Positions 10,116 through 19,449 of a stretch of 64,000 bases of DNA are shown here, in pieces (within the stretch, counting starts at the first letter, position 1; the number at the start of each line of letters is the position of its first letter). The notes under the pieces were generated by a model. The model saw only the letters and a list, made by a program, of their open reading frames with translations, had not been told where the DNA came from and did not search any database. The DNA comes from Kitasatospora sp. NBC_00240 (GTDB lineage Bacteria > Actinomycetota > Actinomycetes > Streptomycetales > Streptomycetaceae): NCBI RefSeq assembly GCF_026342405.1, contig NZ_JAPEMU010000001.1, positions 744,001 to 808,000 of the forward strand. Direction: 5' to 3'. Made by a program: the position numbers and the translations under genes.

Positions 10116-12896
10116 ATGGAGCACCAGCCGGACCCCCGTCCCCAGGACATGGGCCGCCGTGGCGCGTTGAGGCTGCTGGGCGCCGGAGCGGCGGCGGTCG
10201 CCGCCGGCCCCGTCCTCGGCAACCTGCTATGGCCCGCCAATGCCCACGCGGCCGACCGCGGGGCAGCGGGTCTGCCCGGCTACCACCTGGACACGGCGGC
10301 GACCGAGCTCCGACCGGATACGGCCCTCCCCGGCTTCGGCGGCGTCGGCGGGGGCGTCACCTACGGCGTCACGTACAACGGGTGGACCAGGAACGGACAG
10401 GCCTGGTACCCGCTCAGCGGGGAGTTCCACTACGTGCGCTACGCGGCCGACCGCTGGGAGCGGGAGCTGGGCAAGATGCGCGCGGCAGGCCTCGACACCG
10501 TGGCCACATACGCGTTCTGGAACCATCACGAGAATCCGGAGGGAACCTGGGACTGGACGGGCCGCCGGGACATTCGCGCGTTCGTGGCCGCGGCCCGGCG
10601 ACAGGGCCTGCTGGTCTGGCTGCGCGTCGGCCCCTACATCAACTCGGAGACCGACAACGGAGGCATCCCGTCCTTCGCCCTGAGCAACGAACGCACGGAC
10701 GACCCGGGGTACCTGGCCAAAGTCGGCTCGTACTTCTCACAACTCGCCGACCAACTCCGAGGACAGTTCGTCAAGGACGGCGGCCCGATCGTCGGAATCC
10801 AACTGGAGAACGAATTCGCCTCCGGCAGCGCGCCCCACATCACCACGCTGCGCCGGATGTGCGAGGAGCGCGGCATGGTGGTGCCGTACTACACGGTCAC
10901 CGCCAACTCCAGGTTCGAGAAGAACATCGCGATTCCGCTGCAGGGCAGTTACATCTACCGCGGGTGGGAGACCAGCGGCGGAACCTCCGCCGTGAGCGGT
11001 TTCATCTACGGCAGTGACGAGTGGACCGCCAACACCGACATCGGCGGGTCGTTCTACCAGACCCTCGACTACCCGCGCGGATTCTGCGAACTGGGCACCG
11101 GAAGCCCGATGCACGGAAACGATCGCTTCCTCGTGGAACCCAGGTACACGGTGGCGAACACGTACGACTGTGTCGGCCGGGGGTCGAACAACCTCGGCTA
11201 CTACATGTTCCACGGAGGAACCCAGGTACCCGGCATGAGTACGAGCTGGCCGCTCACGTACGACTTCCAGGCCCCACTGGGCGAGTTCGGCCAGACCAGG
11301 CAGACCTACCGGTACTACCGGCGACTGCACACCTTCACCGCCACCTACGCCGACGAACTGGTCAGGGCCCGGGTCAGCCGCGACCCCCAGCAGATCATGA
11401 ACCCGACCCAGACCGGCCGACTGCGGTACATCGGACGCTTCGACGGCGCCGGCCGCGGATTCGTGTTCGTCAACAACACCCAGCGCGGCGTCACCCTGCC
11501 CGCCCGCAACGACATGCAGATCAACGTGCACACGGCCGGCGCGACCATCACGCTGCCACAGCAGCCCCTGACCATGCCGGTGGACCGCAGCAACGTGTTC
11601 CCCCTCATGACGAACCTGAACGGCGTCGACCTGCGCTGGGCCACCGTCGAACCGCTGGCGAAGATCGCCGGCGACGACATCCCCACCTTCGTCTACTGGG
11701 CACCGGACTGGACCGACCGGGCGCTCGCCTTCGACCCGTCCGTCGTCCTCACGGGCGAATCGGGAACCTTCACCCAGGCCGTGACCGGTGCCGAACGCAT
11801 CGCGAACGTCCCGGCCGGGCAGCGCACCTCCCTGCTGGTGCGCAAGTCCGCCACCCAGAACGCCTCCGCGAGGATCATCGTCCTGACCGAGGCCGAGTCA
11901 CTCAACGCCGCTGTCGCCCCGCTGAACGGACGCGACCGGCTGATCATCACGGAAGGGGCCCAGCTGTCGGCCCTGGCGCCGACCGTCCGGTTCGCCGGCC
12001 GGGCGGGGAACACCATCACCACGGACGTCTTCCCGGCGGGCTCTCTCACACCGGCGGCCGGTTGGAGCCGGACCCAGGCGGCAAGCACCCCCTTCGCGCG
12101 CTACACCTTCCAGCTCGCCGCCGCCCCCGCCGCCCCGCAGGTCACGTCGGCCACCGGGAACCGCTGGCGCATCACCAGCACCCCCACCGATCTCGCCGAC
12201 CTGGCCGAAGCACATCTGGTCCTGGACTACCGGGGCGGCGACGCCAAGCTGATCGGCGCCGGCACCACGATCACGAACGACCTCTACCACGGCGAGGCGT
12301 GGACCATCGACCTGAAGAGCCTCACCGACGCCGCCCGCGCCGACCTCCTGGTCGAAGTGTCCGCCTGGAACACCGCCATCCACGGCGTCCCCCGTCCCGC
12401 CGACCCCACACCGGCCCTGACCGGGTGGACGTGGAACCCGATGCGCGAGGCGGCCTGGAACGGCCCGGTGGTAACGGTGCCGACGGGGTACCACGCCGTG
12501 ACCGTCACCGGGACCGGCGACGTCATCGACGTCAGCGGGAGCAGCACCGCAAACGTCGCCACGATCATCCGCTACCCGAACCACAACGGCGCGAACCAGC
12601 GCTTCGAGTTCAGGCCGCTCGGGGACGGCTACGTGCGCATCGTCAACCAGAACAGCGGCAAGGACCTGGTCGTGCTGAACGCGTCCCAGGCCGCCGGAGC
12701 GAAGATCATCCAGTACGCCTACGTGCTCGGCCCCACCACCAACGACGAATGGCGCCTGGAGGACGCCGGGAACGGCAACGTCCGCATCGCCAACCGCTAC
12801 AGCAACCTCTACCTCACCGCGGGTACCGCCCAGGGCGCCCAGTTCGAACAGCGCCCCTACGACGCCGGCAGCCCCCAGACGTTCACCGTCACCTGA
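10116..12896 (+). CDS. Secreted GH35 beta-galactosidase with C-terminal ricin-type module
   Basis: The 926-residue protein has an export signal with a Tat-like GRRGALRLLGAGAAA stretch and cleavage near NAHA. The GH35 barrel shows LSGEFHYVRY near residue 105, WLRVGPYINSETDNGG, and an acid/base Glu in QLENEFASG. The nucleophile region (PRGFCELGTGSP) is more divergent than in the neighbouring enzyme, so substrate range may differ. Central beta-domains follow. The last 130 residues are a ricin-B-like lectin (QRFEF and DEWRL repeats, VIDVSGSS, GKDLVV). The start is fixed by AAGGAGAAG 5 bases upstream. It lies head-to-tail behind the first GH35 gene and converges on a GH27 gene, sharing a hairpin terminator with it. 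Confidence 0.9.
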   Translation: MEHQPDPRPQDMGRRGALRLLGAGAAAVAAGPVLGNLLWPANAHAADRGAAGLPGYHLDTAATELRPDTALPGFGGVGGGVTYGVTYNGWTRNGQAWYPLSGEFHYVRYAADRWERELGKMRAAGLDTVATYAFWNHHENPEGTWDWTGRRDIRAFVAAARRQGLLVWLRVGPYINSETDNGGIPSFALSNERTDDPGYLAKVGSYFSQLADQLRGQFVKDGGPIVGIQLENEFASGSAPHITTLRRMCEERGMVVPYYTVTANSRFEKNIAIPLQGSYIYRGWETSGGTSAVSGFIYGSDEWTANTDIGGSFYQTLDYPRGFCELGTGSPMHGNDRFLVEPRYTVANTYDCVGRGSNNLGYYMFHGGTQVPGMSTSWPLTYDFQAPLGEFGQTRQTYRYYRRLHTFTATYADELVRARVSRDPQQIMNPTQTGRLRYIGRFDGAGRGFVFVNNTQRGVTLPARNDMQINVHTAGATITLPQQPLTMPVDRSNVFPLMTNLNGVDLRWATVEPLAKIAGDDIPTFVYWAPDWTDRALAFDPSVVLTGESGTFTQAVTGAERIANVPAGQRTSLLVRKSATQNASARIIVLTEAESLNAAVAPLNGRDRLIITEGAQLSALAPTVRFAGRAGNTITTDVFPAGSLTPAAGWSRTQAASTPFARYTFQLAAAPAAPQVTSATGNRWRITSTPTDLADLAEAHLVLDYRGGDAKLIGAGTTITNDLYHGEAWTIDLKSLTDAARADLLVEVSAWNTAIHGVPRPADPTPALTGWTWNPMREAAWNGPVVTVPTGYHAVTVTGTGDVIDVSGSSTANVATIIRYPNHNGANQRFEFRPLGDGYVRIVNQNSGKDLVVLNASQAAGAKIIQYAYVLGPTTNDEWRLEDAGNGNVRIANRYSNLYLTAGTAQGAQFEQRPYDAGSPQTFTVT

Positions 12897-13126
12897 CATC
12901 CGATCGATGTACACGCGGCCGGTCGCCAAGTCCGGGCAGGCGCAGCGCTCCGGGCACGGCCTCCACCGGTGGCGGCCGGCCGGTCCGGGCGGCACAGGGT
13001 GACGGGCCGAGGGGCTGGGGCTGAGTACGGCCGGGGTCGCCCGCCCCCGGCCGGCAGCACCGGAGCGGGCCTGCCAAGCGGGGCAGGGCCACGTGCCGGG
13101 CGGGCGGGCGGGGAGTGGACACGGCG

Positions 13127-13158
13127 TTGCCGCCCGGCGCGGGCGCGCCGGGCGGCAA
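13127..13158. terminator. Bidirectional hairpin terminator
   Basis: Two 14-base arms (TTGCCGCCCGGCGC and its exact complement) flank a 4-base loop. The hairpin lies between the convergent GH35 and GH27 genes, 19 bases after the end of the latter, so it can serve both transcripts. Confidence 0.8.
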
Positions 13159-13176
13159 GGTCAGAGGTGTGTGCCG

Positions 13177-15795
13177 TCAGAGGGTGACGGTGGAGATGGA
13201 GGCGGCCCAGCCGTTGGGGTTGCCGAACTTGACGGTGTTGTTTCCGGCTTGGAGGGTGACGGTGACGGTCTTGTTCTGCAGGACGGTCCAGCTGCCGTTG
13301 GTGGGGAAGCTGACGGGGGTCGCGGTGCCGCCGTTGACGGTGATGTTGCCGGTGCGGGCGGTGGGGTCGCCGTTGATGTAGGCGATCTGCAGCTGGTAGG
13401 TGCCGGCGGTCTCGGCGGTGACGTTGAGCGTCAGGGTGCCGGTGTTGGTGGTGCCGCCGATGAAGCCGACCAGCTTGCCGTCGAGGCAGGTCGAGCAGGC
13501 GGCCACCTGGGCGCCGCCGCCGAGGGTGCCGGCGGTGTCGGCGTAGTACAGCCGGCCGGTGGGGACGGTGGGGACGGAGAGGCTGGCGATGGAGGCGGCC
13601 CAGCCGTTGGGGTTGCTGAACCTGACGGTGTTGGTGCCGGCCTTCAGGCCGACGGTGACCAGCTTCGACCCGACCGTGGTCCAGTTGCCGTTGGTGGGGA
13701 AGCCGACGGGGGTCGCGGTGCCGCCGTTCACGGTGATGTTGCCGGTGCGGGCACCGGCGTCGCCGTTGATGTAGTCGATCTGCAGCTGGTAGGTACCGGA
13801 GGTGGCGACCTTGACGTTGGCGAACGTCAGGGTGCCGCTGTTGGTGGTGCCGCCGATGAAGCCGACGAGCTTGCCGTCGGGGCAGGTGCCGCAGGAGGAG
13901 ACCTGCGCCTGGCCGCCGAGGGTGCCGGCGCGGTCGGCCTGATAGGTGGTGGCGCCGACCGGTGCCGCCCAGACCTGGGCCGCCTTCAGCGCGTCCGGCG
14001 CCGCCGCGCAGGCGGTGAGGTCGACCGGAGTGCCGGAGGTGCCGGTGGCTGCGCCGTAGACGTCTGCGCACCGGCCCGCGTTGGCGGTGGATCCGGCCAG
14101 AACCAGGTTGCCGTCGCGGCCGTAGGTCCAGTTCTGGTAGCCGGCGTCCGCCGCCGCACCGCAGGTGTCGACCCGCAACCACATGCCGGACTGGCCGTTG
14201 ACAGCACTGGTCGTGGTGGCGGACGGGGCGGTCAGGCACTGGGCGGTTCCGCCTGCGCCGGGCTCGACCAGGCGGACGGTACCGTCGGCCTTCATCTGCC
14301 ACTGCTGCTTTGTCGCACCGGTGCAGGTGGCGATGTCCACCTCAGTGGTGGATCCGTACCGCTCCTGGCACAGCGGGGCGCTGCTGATGCCACGGGGGCT
14401 GGAGGAAATCTGGCCCGTGGGGGTGTGGGCGGCGCAGCTGCTGTTCGGGGTGATCTTCAGCATGGCGTTGTCGTGGCCGGCGATGTTCGTCAGTGCCACC
14501 GATCCGGTGGAGGCGGTGGAGGTGTTGCTGCTCCAGCCCTGGTTGCCCCACAGGTCCTTGACGGTGTAGGTGCAGCCGCTGGTGGCCGTGTCCAGGCCGA
14601 GCGCGGACAGGCTCAGGCTGTAGCCGGCCTGGGTGGCGGAGCCCTTGTTCAGCACGACGGCGGCCAGGCTGCCGTCGGACAGCGGCTTGGCGACGAGCTC
14701 GGTGCCGCTGCTGGAGTTGGCCGGTCCGTCGCTCATCCGCACGGCGCCGGCGCCCAGGGCGTCCTGGTCGACGGCGATGACGTCGGAGTTGTTCAGGGCG
14801 CTCAGGGCTGCCGCGGACAGGTTGGTGACGTCGGTGCTCAGGATCAGCGGCGACGACGTCACCGAGTACAGCGCGATCTGGCTGCGGGTCTCGGCGTCGG
14901 TCAGCTGATCGGGGATCAGGAAGTCCGGGTCGTTCCAGTTTCCGGGGCCGGAGTAGCGGGCCAGTTCGGTGTTGTAGCCGTACTGGGTCAGCACGCCGGC
15001 CTGGTTGCCGGTCTTGGTCCAGGCGCTTCCGCCGGCGTGGGCCATCTTCACGTCGTAGCCGCTGCGCCAGAGCTGGCTGGCGCTGGAGGAGGCATCGACG
15101 ATCGAGTACCAGTTGCCCAGGTCGCTCGGACCGATGGAGAAGTAGGCGGGGGCCGAGTTGGAGAAGACCATGTCGCGGTGGCTGGCGTTGTTCTTCAGCG
15201 CGGCGGCGAAGGCAGCGTAGTCCTTGGCGTAGCCGGCGAGGTTGTTGTCGGCCGAGGGCATGTTGCAGCCGTCCAGCTTGACGTAGTCCACACCCCAGGA
15301 GGCGAACAGGTCGGCGTCCTGCTGGAACTGGCCGTAGTCGCCGGGGAAGCCACCGCACGTCCAGTTGCCGATGTCCTCGTAGATGCCGAACTTGAGGCCC
15401 TTGTCGTGGAGCTGCTGGCCGATGTAGGCCATGCCGTTCGGGAACTTTGCGGAGTCGACCACCAGGTTGCCGTCCGCGCCGCGGGAGTGGGTCATCCAGC
15501 AGTCGTCGATGGTGACCGTCTGGTAGCCCTTGGCTGCCAGACCTGAACTGACCAGGGATGCCGCCTGGTTCAGGATGAGGGTCTCGGACGGTCCGACGTC
15601 GCCGGCGTTCGGGTTGTTGGTCGAACAGCCGGTGCTGGCCCAGTTGTTGTAGCCCATAGGGGGGGTGACGGCCAGCGCGCTGCCCGAGGCACTGGTCGCG
15701 GTGGTCGAGGCCTGTGCGGCCGGCGGGGCCAGCACCAGGCCGGCCAGCACGATTGCGCACGTGGCGGCCGGCCAGAATCGGAGAGAACGTTTCAT
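13177..15795 (-). CDS. Secreted GH27 alpha-galactosidase with ricin and two CBM35-type modules
   Basis: The 872-residue product starts with a signal peptide (KRSLRFWPAATCAIVLAGLV, cleavage after AAQA). The GH27 barrel covers about residues 40-340: VTPPMGYNNWASTGC, nucleophile Asp in YVKLDGCNM, acid/base region GNWNDPDFLIPDQ. A beta-sandwich, then a ricin-B-like segment (about 435-600, with QQWQMKADGTVRLV and NWTYGRDGNLVLAG) follow. Two tandem modules of about 125 residues sharing DGKLVGFIGGTTN, TYQLQI, TARTGNITVNGGTATPV and NPNGWAASI are CBM35-like. It would act on alpha-galactosides outside the cell. GAAGGA lies 7 bases before the ATG. The direction is opposite to the GH35 genes, so it has its own promoter. 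Confidence 0.93.
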   Translation of the reverse strand: MKRSLRFWPAATCAIVLAGLVLAPPAAQASTTATSASGSALAVTPPMGYNNWASTGCSTNNPNAGDVGPSETLILNQAASLVSSGLAAKGYQTVTIDDCWMTHSRGADGNLVVDSAKFPNGMAYIGQQLHDKGLKFGIYEDIGNWTCGGFPGDYGQFQQDADLFASWGVDYVKLDGCNMPSADNNLAGYAKDYAAFAAALKNNASHRDMVFSNSAPAYFSIGPSDLGNWYSIVDASSSASQLWRSGYDVKMAHAGGSAWTKTGNQAGVLTQYGYNTELARYSGPGNWNDPDFLIPDQLTDAETRSQIALYSVTSSPLILSTDVTNLSAAALSALNNSDVIAVDQDALGAGAVRMSDGPANSSSGTELVAKPLSDGSLAAVVLNKGSATQAGYSLSLSALGLDTATSGCTYTVKDLWGNQGWSSNTSTASTGSVALTNIAGHDNAMLKITPNSSCAAHTPTGQISSSPRGISSAPLCQERYGSTTEVDIATCTGATKQQWQMKADGTVRLVEPGAGGTAQCLTAPSATTTSAVNGQSGMWLRVDTCGAAADAGYQNWTYGRDGNLVLAGSTANAGRCADVYGAATGTSGTPVDLTACAAAPDALKAAQVWAAPVGATTYQADRAGTLGGQAQVSSCGTCPDGKLVGFIGGTTNSGTLTFANVKVATSGTYQLQIDYINGDAGARTGNITVNGGTATPVGFPTNGNWTTVGSKLVTVGLKAGTNTVRFSNPNGWAASIASLSVPTVPTGRLYYADTAGTLGGGAQVAACSTCLDGKLVGFIGGTTNTGTLTLNVTAETAGTYQLQIAYINGDPTARTGNITVNGGTATPVSFPTNGSWTVLQNKTVTVTLQAGNNTVKFGNPNGWAASISTVTL

Positions 15796-16999
15796 TCCAT
15801 GGTCCTTCAGTAGGCGGACGGGGCGCCGACAGGCCCCTCGTCGGTGCGAGCCCGCCCGGATCGGTCCAGGTCGTCAGCGGCCTTGCCGGCGCAACGCCGG
15901 TCGAAGGATGTCCGGGACGTTGCCGCTCCGGATCACCGTCCCTGTCTGCTCGCTGATGTCGTTCGTCAGTCTTGTTTTCACTGCCGCTAGCACCTCTGCG
16001 CCTTCGGATCCATCTTGGAGACAGGTACGCGCAGAATGTGCAGGGCCTTCGGATGGAAAGCTGTGATCCGCGAAAAGATCAATGCTTCAACATGCGCAAT
16101 GCTGGCTCATATCAAGCAACTTTGAGCATCGATCCCTCCGCACCGAAGGATCCGCCAGTGGGGTCAGGGAATTCAAACCCCGTTGCGAGATCGTTACAGC
16201 CCCTTGCCGGGCCGACCGGGGCGACCCGGTGCCTGCCGCACCCGAGGGGATCCAGCGCTCGTGACAGTGCGGCCCGTGGGCCGCCGCCTTCCGACCCTCC
16301 CGCCGAAGCGCCGCTGCCGGATGCCCCGAGCCGCGAGCAAGCCGTCGGCCGACGCATCCACAGGTGCGGCCTGCGGAACCCCGCGACGGCGCCGCCCTGG
16401 GCAACTGGTCACCGCGCCCGCTCCGGGTGAGCGCTACCTGGAATCCCGGCGTGCTGTCCTACGGCGTCCGCCCGCATCCCCTGGGAGAGGACTCTTCGGC
16501 CGTGCGGGTCCGGCCCGCCGGCCCGCCGTCTGCGTCGACCTGTCGCGCGCCTCGCCGTCCGCCCGCTTGGCCGCCACCGACACACCTGGATCCCGACGGC
16601 ACCGTACGAGCCATCCACACCGCCGCCGGCATCTGAGCCCACGCGAATCCCCCGATGTCTCGACAGCGGCTGTCTGAGGTGGAAGGCGTGCCCGCGGGCG
16701 CCGATGCCGGCGGTGCCGAGGTTGAACCTGCCGATTTCGAGGGTGCTGGGTGATCCCGCCCCCTGACAGCGAAGCACTCCCGCCGGCCTCGGGAAGCCCC
16801 TGCCCACGGCATCGACCCGCTGCGCGTGGCTGCTCGACGGCCGGCGGACCGGTCGGGGCCGGTGCCGGTGCCGGTCGCAGTCGGCTCCCCTGCTGGGTGA
16901 ACGGCCCGCCGCCGGGTTGCCCCCGCCCACGATCCAGCCGTGCAGCCGCAAGGAGGCGGGAGCATCATGGGCACCAGGAAGACTGAGGAGGTCCGGGCG
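15796..16999. other. Long intergenic region between GH27 and GNAT genes
   Basis: No gene is supported over about 1.2 kb. An AT-richer patch at 16020-16140 contains CAACTTTGAGCAT, similar to TTTGAGCAT at 6463. Two AGGAGG sites (near 16953 and 16986) precede the alternative starts of the acetyltransferase gene. Frames on both strands are GC-driven and show no domain. Confidence 0.4.
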
Positions 17000-17533
17000 A
17001 TGGACATCGCGTTGGTCACCGAGCGGCTCGTCATTCGGGACTGGTCCGTCGACGATGCCGAGGACGCCCTGGCGATCTACGGATCCCCCGAAGTCGCGCG
17101 TTGGCTCACTCCGGCGATGGAACGCGTCGGTGACGTGGCGGCGATGCGCTCGGTGCTGCAGGCGTGGCAGGAGGCGCAGCCGAATCTGCCGGCGCCTCGG
17201 GGCCGGTGGGCCGTGCAGCGCCGGGACGACGGCGCGGTGGTGGGTGGCCTCGGCATCCGGCTGCTGCCACCGTACGAGGACGACCTGGAGATGAGCTGGC
17301 AGGTCGCCCCCGGGGCATGGGGGCAGGGCTATGCCACCGAGGGCGGCCGCGCACTCATCGCCTGGGCCTTCACACAGGACGCCGAAGAACTCTTCGCGGT
17401 CGCCCGGCCGAACAACGTCCGCGCCATCGCCATGACGAGGCGGCTCGGCATGGAGTGGGTCGGCGAGACCACCAAGTACTACGGACTGAGCCTGCAGGTC
17501 TACCGCATCCGCCCCGGCGACCTGACCAGCTGA
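17000..17533 (+). CDS. GNAT-family (RimJ/RimL-like) N-acetyltransferase
   Basis: The 177-residue protein opens with LVTERLVIRDW, the usual start of RimL-type acetyltransferases. Acetyl-CoA-binding motif A is seen in WQVAPGAWGQGYATEGGRAL, and the C-terminal NVRAIAMTRRLGMEWVG corresponds to the later conserved segment. It should transfer acetyl from acetyl-CoA to an amine (protein N-terminus, antibiotic or metabolite); the substrate cannot be told. I chose the ATG at 17000 because AGGAGG lies 8 bases before it and family members start just before TERL. An ATG at 16967 also has AGGAGG and would add 11 residues. It is convergent with the permease operon. Confidence 0.88.
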   Translation: MDIALVTERLVIRDWSVDDAEDALAIYGSPEVARWLTPAMERVGDVAAMRSVLQAWQEAQPNLPAPRGRWAVQRRDDGAVVGGLGIRLLPPYEDDLEMSWQVAPGAWGQGYATEGGRALIAWAFTQDAEELFAVARPNNVRAIAMTRRLGMEWVGETTKYYGLSLQVYRIRPGDLTS

Positions 17534-17585
17534 CCAGGAGCCGCCGGGATTCACCACGAGTGGGCCAGGAACCCCGGCCGGTGGG

Positions 17586-18455
17586 CTACTTGACGCTGCC
17601 GGAGGTGAGTCCGGCCTTCCAGTAGCGCTGCAGCAGGAGGAACATCACGACGATGGGGACGACGGAGAGCAGTGCGCCGGTGATGATGAGGTTGTAGGGG
17701 ACGGTCTGGCCGCGTTGTTCCTTCCAGGCGACCAGGCCGACGGTGACCGGCTGAAGGCGGTCGCTGGCGAGCATCAGGGAGGGCAGCAGGTAGTTGGTCC
17801 AGATCGTCACGAACTGGAACAGGAAGATGGTGACGAGTGAGGGCTGGAGGACCCGCAGGGCGATGGAGCGGAAGATCCTGAACTCGCCGGCGCCGTCGAT
17901 GCGTCCGGCCTCCAGCAGTTCGTCGGGGACGGCGGCGGCGGCGTAGATGCGGGAGAGGTAGACGCCGAAGGGGCTGACGATGCTGGGGATGAACACCGCC
18001 CAGAAGGTGTTCACCAGGTGGGTGGCGGAGAACATCAGGTAGAGCGGCAGCGCGAACAGCGGGGCGGGGATGAGGATCGCGCCGAGCACGGTGTTGAAGA
18101 CCGCCTCGCGGCCGCGGAAGGTGTACTTCGCCAGCACGTAGCCGGCCATCGCGGACAGCAGCGTCGCCGCGGCGGCGCCGCCGACCGCGTAGAGGAGGCT
18201 GTTGAGCAGCCAGCGTCCGTAGATGCCGTCCTGGACGCCGAGCAGGGTGGAGATGTTGTGCACGATCTCGATCCGGCCGGCGAACCAGAAGCCGTTGCTG
18301 GAGAAGAGGTCGCTGCTGCCCTTGGTCGCGGAGACCACCAGCCACCACACCGGCAGCAGGGAATAGGCCGCGGCGAGCACCAGGACGGCGAGCACCCCGA
18401 TGCGGCCGGCCGGATTGGCGGCCCGCACCGGGCCGCCGGGACGTGTGGTCCTCAT
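17586..18455 (-). CDS. Sugar ABC transporter permease, MalG type
   Basis: The 289-residue inner-membrane protein has six predicted helices, a short basic N-terminus, and the EAA-type cytoplasmic loop EAGRIDGAGEFRIFRSIALR that docks the ATPase in MalG-like permeases. Its ATG overlaps the TGA of the upstream permease by four bases (ATGA), so the two are translationally coupled. With the partner permease and the binding protein it forms a carbohydrate importer. No ATPase gene is present in this operon; many streptomycete importers share the MsiK ATPase, which is probably the case here. The substrate is inferred from the galactosidase neighbours to be a galactose-containing sugar. Confidence 0.92.
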   Translation of the reverse strand: MRTTRPGGPVRAANPAGRIGVLAVLVLAAAYSLLPVWWLVVSATKGSSDLFSSNGFWFAGRIEIVHNISTLLGVQDGIYGRWLLNSLLYAVGGAAAATLLSAMAGYVLAKYTFRGREAVFNTVLGAILIPAPLFALPLYLMFSATHLVNTFWAVFIPSIVSPFGVYLSRIYAAAAVPDELLEAGRIDGAGEFRIFRSIALRVLQPSLVTIFLFQFVTIWTNYLLPSLMLASDRLQPVTVGLVAWKEQRGQTVPYNLIITGALLSVVPIVVMFLLLQRYWKAGLTSGSVK

Positions 18456-19447
18456 AGTGCCGCTCCGCGCTTGTTGACGAACCGCATGAATCCGAAGGAG
18501 AGGACGAAGATCACCAGTGCGAGGAGGACCGACCGGGTCGCCGCCGCGTGGTAGTTGTTCGCCGCGACCTCGTTCTGGGCGGCCATGATCGGCGTCCAGT
18601 TGCTGGAGAGGTTCGGGGCGACGGCCTTCATGACGACCGGTTCGTTGTAGAGCTGGGCGGTACCGATGATGGAGAACACCGTGGTCATCAGGAGGGCGGG
18701 CCGCACCAGCGGGATCTTGACGTGCCAGGCCAGGCGCCAGCCGGTGCAGCCGTCCAGGGCGGCGGCCTCGGTCAGCTCGCCCGGGATGGCCTTGAGCGCG
18801 GAGTGGATGACGATCATGTTGTAGCCGGTCCAGCCCCAGGTGAGGATGTTGCCGACCGACCATGGCAGCAAGCCGTCCGAGGTGAAGTCGACGTGCAGGC
18901 CGACGCCGGCCAGCGCGTCGGCGATCGGGCTGACGTCCGGCTGGTAGAGGAAGGACCACATCAGCCCGCCGATCACACCCGGGATCGCGTACGGCAGGAA
19001 GAACGCCAGGCGGAAGAACCTCTTGCCGGGCGTGCGACGCGCATCCAGCAGCAGCGCCAGCACCAGCGCCAGACCCAGCATCAACGGCACCTGGACGGCG
19101 CCGATCAGCACCACCCGCACCACCGAGGACGTGAACGCGTCATCGGCGAGCGCGTCGGTGTAGTTGGAGAATCCGGTGAAGACCGTGGCCGGGGGCGTGA
19201 GCCCCAGGCCGGAGCGGTGCAGCCTGAACAGGCTCTGGTGGACGGCGTAGCAGATCGGCGCGACGAAGGTGATCAGGAACAGGGCCCCGAACGGGAGCAG
19301 GAAACCCAGCGGGGTCCAGCGACGCCAGTCGACGCCCCGCCCCCGCGGGACGGGGGCTGCCGCCGGGCCGGACGGCTCCGGGGCGGCCCCGGCGGGCCCG
19401 GTGGGCCGCGCCGGAGCCGTCGTGGTGGTGGTGGGTGCGGGGTGCAT
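18452..19447 (-). CDS. Sugar ABC transporter permease, MalF type
   Basis: The 331-residue protein has a Pro/Ala-rich cytoplasmic N-terminus of about 50 residues, then six predicted membrane helices and the loop EAAALDGCTGWRLAWHVKIPL type motif (EAA...G at about residue 225). It is the MalF-like partner of the following permease, with which it overlaps by four bases. It starts two bases after the stop codon of the binding-protein gene, so the three genes form one operon read binding protein, MalF, MalG. It acts in the cytoplasmic membrane as half of the translocation channel. Confidence 0.92.
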   Translation of the reverse strand: MHPAPTTTTTAPARPTGPAGAAPEPSGPAAAPVPRGRGVDWRRWTPLGFLLPFGALFLITFVAPICYAVHQSLFRLHRSGLGLTPPATVFTGFSNYTDALADDAFTSSVVRVVLIGAVQVPLMLGLALVLALLLDARRTPGKRFFRLAFFLPYAIPGVIGGLMWSFLYQPDVSPIADALAGVGLHVDFTSDGLLPWSVGNILTWGWTGYNMIVIHSALKAIPGELTEAAALDGCTGWRLAWHVKIPLVRPALLMTTVFSIIGTAQLYNEPVVMKAVAPNLSSNWTPIMAAQNEVAANNYHAAATRSVLLALVIFVLSFGFMRFVNKRGAAL

Positions 19448-19449
19448 GG

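Noticed and set aside
13093..15546. An 817-codon plus-strand frame opposite the second GH27 gene
   Set aside because: It is low-complexity Gly/Ala/Val/Asp sequence that shadows the GH27 gene, which has all family motifs on the other strand.
16150..16200. A tRNA-like T-arm on the minus strand (GGGGTTTGAATTCCC)
   Set aside because: The loop does not match TTCRANN and no anticodon, D arm or acceptor stem can be drawn around it.
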